A stretch of DNA of 64,000 bases, taken from contig OZ242312.1 in the NCBI GenBank assembly GCA_965207805.1, positions 1,798,001 through 1,862,000 of the forward strand. Direction: 5' to 3'. The position numbers and the translations under genes were made by a program. The notes beneath the pieces are model-generated. The model did not search any database. It saw only the letters and a list, made by a program, of their open reading frames with translations, and had not been told where the DNA came from. Below are positions 51,755-59,763 of this stretch, in pieces. The DNA is from Palauibacter sp965207805. GTDB lineage: Bacteria; Gemmatimonadota; Gemmatimonadetes; Palauibacterales; Palauibacteraceae. Position 1 is the first letter of the stretch; every line of letters starts with the position of its first letter.

Positions 51755-51802
51755 GGATCTTCCAGGTTGCCGCGGCGCGCCGGACGGCCGCCGCCGGACG
51801 GG

Positions 51803-51831
51803 CTGGCGTTCGAGCGCAGGGACTGTACTAT
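51803..51831 (+). promoter_or_regulatory. candidate promoter of the plus-strand ATP-grasp operon
   Basis: A -35-like CTGGCG (51803-51808) and a -10-like TACTAT (51826-51831) are spaced by 17 bp, 48 bp before the ATG of ligase C. The -35 is a weak match; the -10 stands out in GC-rich DNA. The same -10 hexamer is used in the PadR promoter. Confidence 0.35.
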
Positions 51832-51878
51832 GTCGGGCCCCCAAAGTGAAGTTTTTCCCACGAGTCGCTGGCGAAGTA

Positions 51879-53102
51879 ATGCACGTCGTATTCGTCGAAC
51901 CCCTGTTTCCCGGAAACCAGAAGGACTTCGTGCGCGGCCTGCACGAAGTCGGCGCGGAGGTGTCCGCGGTGGGCGAAGCCCCGCCGGAAGCGCTCGGCTC
52001 CGACCTGCGCCGGTGGCTCACCCGCTACGAGCAGGTCGGCTCCGTGTGCGACGAGCGCGCGCTCGCGCACGCGCTCCACGAGATCCACCGGCGGCGGCCC
52101 GTGGATCGCCTCGAGGCCACGGTCGAAGCGCACATCCTCCCGGTTGCCCGCGTGCGGGAAGCCGCGGGACTGGCCGGGACGTCCGTGAGGACCGCGCACC
52201 TGTGCCGCGACAAGCCGGCGATGAAGGATGCCCTTCGCACCGCGGGGATCGCGACCGCCCAGTCCATGGGGGGAGGCGACACGGAAGAGATCGCGGGTTT
52301 CGGCCGCAGGGTCGGTTATCCGCTTATCGTCAAGCCTCGCGCCGGGGCCGGCGCCTCGGGCACGTATCGCGTCGATGATGAGGCGCAACTCGCGGCCCTG
52401 CTCCCGCGCCTCGGCGTCGGGCGCGGCGCCGAAGTCGCCGTCGAGGAGTTCGTGGACGGACACGAGGCCTTCTACGACACGCTGACGGTGGGCGGCGTGG
52501 TGGTCCACGATTTCATGACCCACTACTACCCGAACGTGCTCGAGGCCATGCGGACGCGGGAGGTGTCGCCCCAGTTCATCGCCACGAACCGGATCGATAC
52601 GGCCGACGCCTATGCGGAAGTCCGGGAACTCGGACGGCGGGTCATCGATGCGCTCGAGATCGGGACCTCCGCCACCCACATGGAATGGTTCTTCGGAGAG
52701 AAGGGACTCAAGTTCTCCGAGATCGGTTGTCGCCCGCCCGGAGTGCGGGCCTGGGATCTGTACGGCGCGGCGAACGAAATGGATGTGTACCGCGAGTGGG
52801 CGGCCTGCATCGTGCACGGTCGGAAACTGCGGGATGCGTCGCGCCGGTACTCGGCGGGGATCGTGACGCTGCGGCCCGAAAACGACGGGCGCATCGAGGG
52901 GTATGAAGGTCTGGATAAGGTGGAAGCCCGCTTCGGGGAGTGGATCATCGATATGCACCTGCCGTCGCCCGGTACGCACACCCAGCCGGTGGAAGCCGGA
53001 TACATGGCGAACGCCTGGCTCCGGCTGCGTCACCCGGACTACGACGAACTGCGTCGAATGCTCGACGCGGTCGGACGCTGGGTGAGAGTGCGCGCCGCAT
53101 GA
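51879..53102 (+). CDS. ATP-grasp carboxylate-amine ligase-like enzyme (C)
   Basis: ATP-grasp protein of 407 aa; ATG at 51879. The N-terminus MHVVFVEPLFPGNQKDFVRGL is followed by CRDKPAMKDALRTAGI, GYPLIVKPRAGAGASGTYR, VAVEEFVDGHEAFYDTLTVGG and metal-binding FSEIGCRPPGVRAWD. It is first in a five-gene plus-strand operon and its stop overlaps the next start (ATGA at 53099-53102). ATP-grasp ligases of this kind make dipeptides, amides or lysine- and arginine-linked products; which applies here is unknown. The mutual similarity of A, B and C, including THMEW motifs before the metal site in all three, points to common descent. Confidence 0.86.
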   Translation: MHVVFVEPLFPGNQKDFVRGLHEVGAEVSAVGEAPPEALGSDLRRWLTRYEQVGSVCDERALAHALHEIHRRRPVDRLEATVEAHILPVARVREAAGLAGTSVRTAHLCRDKPAMKDALRTAGIATAQSMGGGDTEEIAGFGRRVGYPLIVKPRAGAGASGTYRVDDEAQLAALLPRLGVGRGAEVAVEEFVDGHEAFYDTLTVGGVVVHDFMTHYYPNVLEAMRTREVSPQFIATNRIDTADAYAEVRELGRRVIDALEIGTSATHMEWFFGEKGLKFSEIGCRPPGVRAWDLYGAANEMDVYREWAACIVHGRKLRDASRRYSAGIVTLRPENDGRIEGYEGLDKVEARFGEWIIDMHLPSPGTHTQPVEAGYMANAWLRLRHPDYDELRRMLDAVGRWVRVRAA

Positions 53103-54094
53103 GGGTGTCGAGAAGGCGTCGGGCCGCCGCCGACGCCGGGTCCCGGTCGCCGCTCGTTCTTCTGGGTCCGCGCGGGGGCGGCCTCGCGCTCCGGGACGTG
53201 GTGCGGGAACTGGAGGCGGCGGGCGCGTTGTCGCCGGGCGCGCGCATCGCGGCCATCACGGCCGGGTGGCGGGACCGCGAGGCGAACGAAGGACTCATCG
53301 ATCCCCGCCTCGCGGACCGCATCGTGGATCTCGAACTCTACCGGCGCTCCGACCGGATCGCCGAGGCGGACGCGGAACTCGCGCGCGCGCACCGCGAGAC
53401 CCGGGGCCGGCTCGAGGCGCTGCGTCGCGCCTACAATCTGCGCCTCCACGGTCTCATCGAGGCACACCGGCGGCTGGCCGAACTACAGGGGGATGAATCG
53501 GTGCTCCGGGCCGAACGCGGCGAAGCCCTCGAGGCCATTCGGCGCCTCGATGCGCGGCACCTGGACCGCGTGATCGAGATCCGGTCGGAGTTCGAGCACC
53601 GCATGACACCCCCCGAGCGCGACGCCGCGCGACGGCAACGGCGTGAGGTGAACGCGCGGCTCGAGGGCGCGGAGGCGATCGTGCTGGAGGGCGGGCACGT
53701 CGCGAATCTGTTGAGCCGTCTGCGCCTGTTCGGGGGGCGCAAGCTCCTGGACGGACGCACCGTCATCGGCCGGTCGGCCGGCGCCATGGTGTTGACGGAG
53801 CGCGTCGTGCTCTTTCACGATCGGCCGCCGTGGGGCGAGGGCCATCCCGAGGTCTTCGACGCCGGGCTCGGCATCGCCGAAGGACTCGTCGCGCTGCCTC
53901 ACGCTTCCGCACGTCTCGCGCTGGACGATCGAACGCGTGGAGCGCGGCTTGCGGCCCGCTTTTCTCCCGCCTCCTGCGTCCTCCTCGACGCAGGCCGCCG
54001 AATCGACCGGGCCGGGGATGGCTGGCGGGGCGGAGGTGGCGTCGAGCGCCTCGATGCGGCGGGCCGCCGGGTCCCCTTCCGTACGGCGGCATAG
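53099..54094 (+). CDS. S51/cyanophycinase-like hydrolase (class-I amidotransferase-like fold)
   Basis: Protein of 331 aa starting at the ATG that overlaps ligase C. AAITAGWRDREANE near residue 50 is the conserved first motif of cyanophycinase/peptidase E relatives. GGHVANLL and the nucleophile elbow GRSAGAMVL (Ser226) follow, with His268 in LPHAS. The acidic partner, normally Glu, may be Asp in CVLLDAG. Between residues about 75 and 195 is a long Arg/Glu-rich helical insertion not expected in cyanophycinase. Cyanophycinase cleaves beta-Asp-Arg units; here no cyanophycin synthetase is present, so it may cleave, edit or transfer the product of the adjacent ATP-grasp ligases. Substrate unknown. 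Confidence 0.75.
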   Translation: MRVSRRRRAAADAGSRSPLVLLGPRGGGLALRDVVRELEAAGALSPGARIAAITAGWRDREANEGLIDPRLADRIVDLELYRRSDRIAEADAELARAHRETRGRLEALRRAYNLRLHGLIEAHRRLAELQGDESVLRAERGEALEAIRRLDARHLDRVIEIRSEFEHRMTPPERDAARRQRREVNARLEGAEAIVLEGGHVANLLSRLRLFGGRKLLDGRTVIGRSAGAMVLTERVVLFHDRPPWGEGHPEVFDAGLGIAEGLVALPHASARLALDDRTRGARLAARFSPASCVLLDAGRRIDRAGDGWRGGGGVERLDAAGRRVPFRTAA

Positions 54095-54102
54095 TCCGAT
54101 CC

Positions 54103-55299
54103 ATGCAATTCGATCCCCACGCCCAGGCCCACCGGCAGGAACCGTCCATGCCGCGTTCACCCGCGATCGCGGCGCTCGAGGAGCGGCTCGCGTCCGACTC
54201 CGGCGGCGTGGACGCGGTGGACGCGTTCCTCGATGCGAACGAATTCCCGCTCGCCGAGCCGCCCCTCTACACGTTCGTGTATCGGGGCCGTGCCGACGCC
54301 GTGCGGCTCCGACACTGGGTGCACGGACTCCAGACCTCGGCGCCCTTCCGCCGCGTGGACGGAACGGATCTCTGGTGCTACACGCTCGAACTCCCCGACG
54401 AGTCCCGCGTGGAATACAAGATCGAAGTGCTCGTCCACGGCCGCGCGGAGTGGATCGAAGACCCCCTTAACCCCCAGCGCGCCCGCGATCCGTTCGGCGC
54501 GAACTCCGTCGTGCAGGCGCGGGGCTACGAGATCCCCGACTGGGCCCGTGAGAGCGAGGAGGTCCGGTGCGGCGTGATGGAGGAACTCGCGGTCGAGAGC
54601 GAGGCGCTCGAATCCGCCCGGCACGTGACGGTGTACCGTCCGGCCGAATTCCGCGCCAACCGGCGCTACCCACTGCTCATCGTGCACGACGGCCGAGACT
54701 ACGTCGAGTACGCCGGCCTGCGGCACGTGCTCGACCGACTGATCGATCGCTTCGAGATCCCCCGGATGATCGTCGCCCTTCTGCACCCTGGCGACCGGCT
54801 GTCGGAATACTCGGCGGACCCGGCGCACGCGCGGTTCGTCGCCGAGGAGTTGCTCCCGCGCCTCGAGCGCGACTATCCGCTCCTCCCGGATACCGAGTCG
54901 CGCGGGCTCATGGGCGCGAGTCTGGGCGCCGTCGCCTCCTTCCACGCCGCGCTCGCATACCCCGGTTGCTTCGGCCGCGTGCTGCTTCAGTCGGGCTCTT
55001 TCCTCTTCACGGACATCGGCGCCAACGAGAGTGGCCCCGTGTTCGACCGCATCGTCGACATGATGAACGCCTACCGGGCCGCGCCGACCGCCATTGCCGA
55101 GAAGGCGTTCGTCTCCGTGGGCGTGTACGAACCGCTCGTCTCGGAGAATCGAGCCCTGATCCCGGTCCTCCGCCGCGGCGGCGCGGACGTGCGCTTCGTC
55201 GAGTCGCGCGACGGCCACAACTGGGAAAACTGGCGCGACCGCCTGCGCGAGGGCCTGTCGTGGCTCTTCCCGGGTCCGCTGTGGATGGTCTACGAATGA
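54103..55299 (+). CDS. esterase D-like hydrolase with N-terminal CBM48-like domain
   Basis: Protein of 398 aa; ATG at 54103, only 8 bp after the S51-like gene (a later ATG at 54148 is possible). Residues about 50-130 form an E-set/CBM48-like domain (PLYTFVYRGRADAVRLRHWV, DLWCYTLELPDESRVEYKI), as in enterochelin esterase Fes. The esterase domain has LLIVHDGRDYVEYAG, nucleophile Ser273 in LMGASLGAVAS and His372 in RDGHNWENWRD. It could hydrolyse or form an ester of the cluster product. CBM48 domains also occur in glycogen enzymes, which suits the glycogen genes on both sides. The stop overlaps ligase D (ATGA). Confidence 0.82.
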   Translation: MQFDPHAQAHRQEPSMPRSPAIAALEERLASDSGGVDAVDAFLDANEFPLAEPPLYTFVYRGRADAVRLRHWVHGLQTSAPFRRVDGTDLWCYTLELPDESRVEYKIEVLVHGRAEWIEDPLNPQRARDPFGANSVVQARGYEIPDWARESEEVRCGVMEELAVESEALESARHVTVYRPAEFRANRRYPLLIVHDGRDYVEYAGLRHVLDRLIDRFEIPRMIVALLHPGDRLSEYSADPAHARFVAEELLPRLERDYPLLPDTESRGLMGASLGAVASFHAALAYPGCFGRVLLQSGSFLFTDIGANESGPVFDRIVDMMNAYRAAPTAIAEKAFVSVGVYEPLVSENRALIPVLRRGGADVRFVESRDGHNWENWRDRLREGLSWLFPGPLWMVYE

Positions 55300-56573
55300 C
55301 GTCCGCGGCGACGTCTGCGGGCGGGGTCACGCGCCGCATCGGCCTCTCGCTCGGCGCGGACCTCTGCTGGCCCATTGCCTACCGTGCGATTCTCGAACGG
55401 CTGAAGCTCCGGATCCCCTCGTCCGACGGCACGATCCGGTTCCATCTCGAGGACGTCACGATCGAGCCCTTCGACCTTCAGCAGAAGAGGAAGTACGACG
55501 TCGTCATCGACCGCCTCACGCACTGGTACTTCCCGACGCGGGAGTGGATCAAGAAGTCCGTGATCATGGACGGGCTCTACGTGTTCAACAATCCGTGGAG
55601 CGTCCAGTCGATGGAGAAGCACTCCACCTACTGCGCGATGATGCGGCTGGGTCTCCCCGTTCCGCGGACGTGGCTCATCCCGCCCAAATCCTACGACCCG
55701 CAGGACGATCTGGCGGTCACCCTGAAACGCTACGCGCGGCTCTTCGATCTTCCCGCCGTGGCGCGCGACCTCGGCTATCCCGTCTTCATGAAGCCCTACG
55801 ACGGGGGTGGCTGGCGCGGCGTGTCGCGGATCGGGGACGACGAGGCGCTCGGCGCCGCCTACGACGAGAGCGGCAAGTTCGTCATGCACCTCCAGCAGGG
55901 GGTGGAGCACGACCGTTTCGTTCGCTGCATCGGGCTGGGGCCCCAGACCCGTGCCGTCCTCTACGACCCCGGCGCCCCCGCCCACGACCGCTACACCGTG
56001 GAACGCGACCGCCTGGAGCCGGCGGATGCCGGCGCGATCCGGGACACGACGCTCACGATCAACGCGTTCTTCGGGTGGGACTTCAACTCGTGCGAGGTGC
56101 TTCGCAGCGGCGGCCGATGGATGCCGATCGACTTCGCGAACCCCTGTCCGGACTCGCAGGTCACGTCGCTCCACTACCACTTCCCGTGGCTCATCAAGGC
56201 GAATCTCCGCTGGTCCCTCTTCTGCGCGGCGACGCGGCGCAGAATGCGCATCAACCTCGACTGGCAGCCGTTTTTCGATGCGTGCCATCCCGGGATGTCG
56301 GTGGGCGACCGGGTTCGAGCCTGCGCCGAGATCGCGGAGGCGAGGTTCGAGACCGACCGCTTCGTGGAGTTCTGCGAGACGCATCTCGCGGAACTGGACG
56401 AAGTGGCCGACGACTTCTTCGGCAGCGAGGCGGCCCATGACGCGGTGCGCGCGAAGGTGGCCTCGCTCTACCCCGACCACGAGATCGAGGAGTTCACCGC
56501 GCTCTTCTTCGACCGCATACAGGCGGCCCGCCGTGAGGAACCCCCCGGCGCCGTGCCGATTCTCGCCTCATGA
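55296..56573 (+). CDS. ATP-grasp ligase-like enzyme (D), divergent type
   Basis: Protein of 425 aa with a start overlapping the previous gene. It is unlike ligases A-C. The N-terminus has IGLSLGADLCWPIAYRAIL and YDVVIDRLTHWYFPTREW; then LYVFNNPWSVQSMEKHSTY, GYPVFMKPYDGGGWRGVS (ATP loop), VMHLQQGVEHDRFVRCIG and the metal-binding end WMPIDFANPCPDSQ. The C-terminal 110 residues are helical. This layout recalls RimK/glutathione-synthetase-like ATP-grasp enzymes. The N-terminal region is highly charged and may bind a large acceptor. It is coupled on both sides by ATGA overlaps, so its product acts in the same pathway as the two esterases. Confidence 0.82.
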   Translation: MTSAATSAGGVTRRIGLSLGADLCWPIAYRAILERLKLRIPSSDGTIRFHLEDVTIEPFDLQQKRKYDVVIDRLTHWYFPTREWIKKSVIMDGLYVFNNPWSVQSMEKHSTYCAMMRLGLPVPRTWLIPPKSYDPQDDLAVTLKRYARLFDLPAVARDLGYPVFMKPYDGGGWRGVSRIGDDEALGAAYDESGKFVMHLQQGVEHDRFVRCIGLGPQTRAVLYDPGAPAHDRYTVERDRLEPADAGAIRDTTLTINAFFGWDFNSCEVLRSGGRWMPIDFANPCPDSQVTSLHYHFPWLIKANLRWSLFCAATRRRMRINLDWQPFFDACHPGMSVGDRVRACAEIAEARFETDRFVEFCETHLAELDEVADDFFGSEAAHDAVRAKVASLYPDHEIEEFTALFFDRIQAARREEPPGAVPILAS

Positions 56574-57322
56574 AACTCCATACCAGCTGGTGGTCGCATC
56601 GCCTCGGCCAGGAGGTCAACGTCACGCGCTGGGGCGAGGTCGGCGTGCCCTTCCTCATGTTCCCCACCGCCGGAGGAGATGCGGAGGAGATCGAGCGCTT
56701 CCTCGTCATCGACACGGTGGCGGACTACCTGACGGACGGCCGGATCAAAGTCTATTCGTGCGACAGCGTGGCGGGCCGCGTCATGCTCGGACGGGAGGGG
56801 ACTCCCGAACACCGCATGGCCGTGCTCAACGGGTTTCAGGAGTTCGTCTACCGCGAGTTCGTCCCCATGATCCGGGAGGACTGCAACGATCCCGGGATCG
56901 AGATTATCGTCGCGGGCTCCTCCATCGGAGCGTTCAACGCGCTCGCCATGCTGTGCCGGTTTCCCGACGCCTTCTCGCACGCCGTGTGCATGAGCGGCAC
57001 GTACGATCTCCAGCGCTTTCTGAAACACGAGACGGGGGTCGAAGCGAGAGCGACGGAAGACTTCCACCGCGCCTCGCCCGTGCACCACCTGCCACAGCTC
57101 GCGGGGGAGACGCTCGACCGGCTGCGTCAGCGCTTCGTCCTCCTCGCCTCCGGCCGCGGGCGGGCGGAGGACATCGGCGAATCCTGGCGTGCGGCCTCGC
57201 TCCTCGGGCGGAAGGGCGTGCCGAACAGGATGGATGACTGGGGCGAGGAGTGGCACCACGACTGGCCCACGTGGCGCAACATGCTCCTCCGCTACCTCGA
57301 CGAACTGCTCCCCGCTCCCTAG
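56570..57322 (+). CDS. esterase-like alpha/beta hydrolase
   Basis: Protein of 250 aa starting in the ATGA overlap with ligase D. It has a strand-rich start (HTSWWSHRLGQEVNVTRWG, LMFPTAGGDAEEIERF), an elbow VAGSSIGAFNAL with Ser118, and a terminal His in EEWHHDWPTW. The LMFPTAGGDA oxyanion-loop region matches small esterase-D-like proteins. There is no signal peptide, so it acts in the cytoplasm. Two different esterases in one operon with ATP-grasp ligases suggests that ester or amide formation is reversible or edited. It is the last gene of the operon; the phosphorylase gene converges 25 bp away. Confidence 0.8.
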   Translation: MKLHTSWWSHRLGQEVNVTRWGEVGVPFLMFPTAGGDAEEIERFLVIDTVADYLTDGRIKVYSCDSVAGRVMLGREGTPEHRMAVLNGFQEFVYREFVPMIREDCNDPGIEIIVAGSSIGAFNALAMLCRFPDAFSHAVCMSGTYDLQRFLKHETGVEARATEDFHRASPVHHLPQLAGETLDRLRQRFVLLASGRGRAEDIGESWRAASLLGRKGVPNRMDDWGEEWHHDWPTWRNMLLRYLDELLPAP

Positions 57323-57347
57323 CGGCCGCGGGGCTCCCGGGGTCGCG

Positions 57348-59504
57348 TCAGGCGTCCCCACGCAGCGACGGGGCGTAGAAGTCCCGTGCGTAATCCCGCA
57401 CCATGCGGCCTGCCGTGAATCGCGCACCGGCCACCTCGATCGCGCGCCGCGCATGTGCAAGCCAGCCCGCGGGAGCGTCATCCCCCGAGCCTGCGCCGGG
57501 CCGATCGTAGTAGAGGGGGACGACGTCGTCCTCCAGGAGCCGGAAGAGGTGCTCGGCGTCGTGCTCGTCCACCTCTTCCTCGCTCGCCGTGGCGGACGCG
57601 GGCGGGATGATCCACCCGTTGTCTCCCTCGAACCCCTCCTCCCACCAGCCGTCCGCCGTCGCGAGCTGCGGAACGCCGTTGAGGGCGGCCTTCATCCCGC
57701 TCGTCCCGCTCGCTTCCAGCGGGATCCGGGGGAGGTTGAGCCACAGATCGACGCCCTCGACGAGACCATGCGCCGCATGGAGTCCGTAGTTCTCGAGGAA
57801 GGCGATTCTCCCCTCGAACTCCGGATCGCGGGTATGCTCGTACACGCGCTGGAGAACGCGCTTGCCGTCGTCGTCCCGCGGATGCGCCTTCCCGGCAAAG
57901 ATCACCTGCACGGGCCGGGCGGGGTCCGAGAGCAGCGCGAGGAGGCGGTCGCGGTCGCGGAAGATGAGGTCCGCGCGCTTGTAGGTGGCGAAACGCCGCG
58001 CGAATCCGATCGTGAGCGGCTCGGGGCTCATCAGCGTGCCGGCTCCGGCGAGGTGCGCCGATTCCGGCCAGTGGCCGCGCCACCTGCGTCGCGCCTCGTC
58101 GCGCATCAAATCGAGGAGCCGGAGTTTGAGCCCGCGTCGCACTCGCCACAGCGCCTCGGCGGGAACGTCGCGCACCGCGCGCCACATGGCTTCGTCGCCC
58201 GGACAGTGCCGCCACTCGCTGGGCAACCACTCATCCAGGAGGTGGGCGATGTCGTCGCTCATCCACGTGGCGAGGTGGACCCCGTTCGTCACGTGCCCGA
58301 TCGGTACCTCTCCGACCGCCCGGTCCTCCCAGAGGCCGCGCCAGATCTCCCGGCTCACGCGCCCGTGTCGCGCGGAAACGCCGTTGACTCGCCGCGACAG
58401 CCGGATCGCCGCCGCCGTCATGTGGAACCGGTCCTGCGCCTCGTCGTCCGGATGGAGACCGAGTCCCAGCAACTCGTCGCGGTGAGGAATCTCTTCCCAG
58501 AACGTCTCGCCGATCCATTCCCGCATCTGCGCGTGGGAGAACACGTCGTGACCCGCGGAGACGGGCGTATGGGTGGTGAAAACCGTCGACGCGCGGACCC
58601 GGGATACCGCGTCCCCGAAGGACCGGCCGTCCCGCATCAGTCGGCGCACGCGCTCCACCATCATGAACGCCGCGTGTCCCTCGTTCGCGTGCCATGCCCC
58701 GGGTTCGATCCCGAGCGCGGCGAGCACCCGCACGCCGCCGGCGCCGAGGATCGCCTCCTGCCGCAGCCGGTGGTCCGCGCCGCCCGCGTAGAGTTGGTGG
58801 GAGAGGCCCCGGTCCGCGGGGTCGTTCTCCTCGAGGTCCGTGTCGAGGAGGTACAGCGAGACGCGACCGACGCGAAGCCTCCAGACCCCGATACGGATGC
58901 GGCGCCCCCCGCCGCGGATCGAAGCGAGCCACGGGACGCCATCCGCGCCCCGCAGCCGCGCCAGCGGCGTCAGGTCGGGGTCGAGCGGGTCGTCCGCATC
59001 TTCCTGCCAGCCGTCAGACCCCAGGGTCTGATCGAAGTAACCGTGCGCATACATCAGCCCGACGCCGACGAGGGGGACCCCCAGTTCCGCCGCCGCCTTG
59101 AGATGATCCCCTGCGAGCACGCCGAGGCCCCCGGAGTAGATGGGGATGGACTCGTGCAACGCGAATTCCGCGCAGAAGTACGCCACGGGGCTCTCGGCGA
59201 ACTCCGGGTAGCTCCGGACGAACCAGGTGGACGCCGGGCCCGCACCGCCGCCCCGCTGCCTGTCCAGCGCGTGACACGCCGCGTCGTACCGGCGCAGGAA
59301 GCCGTCGTCAGCGGCCAGTTCATGCAATCGCGCGTCCCCGACGGTTCGCAACAGCGCCACGGGGTTGTGCCGCGTGCGGCGCCAGAGCGGCGGATCGATG
59401 GCCCGGAAGAGGGCCGGGGCCTCCGGGTTCCACGTCCACGCGAGGTCGTTCGCGAGTTCCCACAGCCGTCCGAGGCGGTCGGGGATTCTGTCGTCTGGAC
59501 CCAC
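57348..59504 (-). CDS. glgP: alpha-glucan phosphorylase (GT35, DUF3417 type)
   Basis: Phosphorylase of 718 aa that releases glucose-1-phosphate from alpha-glucan. GTG at 59504 has AAGGA upstream; a longer reading to 59741 has no such support. The N-terminal DUF3417 region (LWELANDLAWTWNPEAPALFRAI) marks the short bacterial/archaeal type. Other motifs are YFCAEFALHESIPIYSGGLG, GAWHANEGHAAF, VTNGVHLATW and the cofactor loop EASGTSGMKAALNG, whose Lys binds pyridoxal phosphate. Together with glgA, glgB and two GH57 enzymes it completes a cycle of glucan synthesis and use. It converges on the ATP-grasp operon. Confidence 0.92.
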   Translation of the reverse strand: MGPDDRIPDRLGRLWELANDLAWTWNPEAPALFRAIDPPLWRRTRHNPVALLRTVGDARLHELAADDGFLRRYDAACHALDRQRGGGAGPASTWFVRSYPEFAESPVAYFCAEFALHESIPIYSGGLGVLAGDHLKAAAELGVPLVGVGLMYAHGYFDQTLGSDGWQEDADDPLDPDLTPLARLRGADGVPWLASIRGGGRRIRIGVWRLRVGRVSLYLLDTDLEENDPADRGLSHQLYAGGADHRLRQEAILGAGGVRVLAALGIEPGAWHANEGHAAFMMVERVRRLMRDGRSFGDAVSRVRASTVFTTHTPVSAGHDVFSHAQMREWIGETFWEEIPHRDELLGLGLHPDDEAQDRFHMTAAAIRLSRRVNGVSARHGRVSREIWRGLWEDRAVGEVPIGHVTNGVHLATWMSDDIAHLLDEWLPSEWRHCPGDEAMWRAVRDVPAEALWRVRRGLKLRLLDLMRDEARRRWRGHWPESAHLAGAGTLMSPEPLTIGFARRFATYKRADLIFRDRDRLLALLSDPARPVQVIFAGKAHPRDDDGKRVLQRVYEHTRDPEFEGRIAFLENYGLHAAHGLVEGVDLWLNLPRIPLEASGTSGMKAALNGVPQLATADGWWEEGFEGDNGWIIPPASATASEEEVDEHDAEHLFRLLEDDVVPLYYDRPGAGSGDDAPAGWLAHARRAIEVAGARFTAGRMVRDYARDFYAPSLRGDA

Positions 59505-59763
59505 GTCCGTCCTTGTCTCCTTGCTTCTGCGGGGGTTCTCGTCGCTGCCGAAGGTCGGAGCGCAGCGGGGCCCTGGTGCCGTATCCCGAAGCGCGAACGA
59601 AGTTACCGCACCGGGCCGTGCGGGACACACCCGCGAGCGCCCCGTGCCCGGACCCGCGTCGGCGCACTCCGCGACGGCCACCCGTTGCAGCGTCAGCGGC
59701 TGGGGGCCAAACTCAGCCGGCCTCTCACGACACCGGCACACTCGTCGCTAACGGGGACAACGC

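Noticed and set aside
53099..54094. Cyanophycin metabolism
   Set aside because: There is an S51-like gene, but no CphA-type fusion of ATP-grasp and Mur-ligase domains, and the S51-like protein has a different insertion and triad. A true cyanophycin pathway is not supported.
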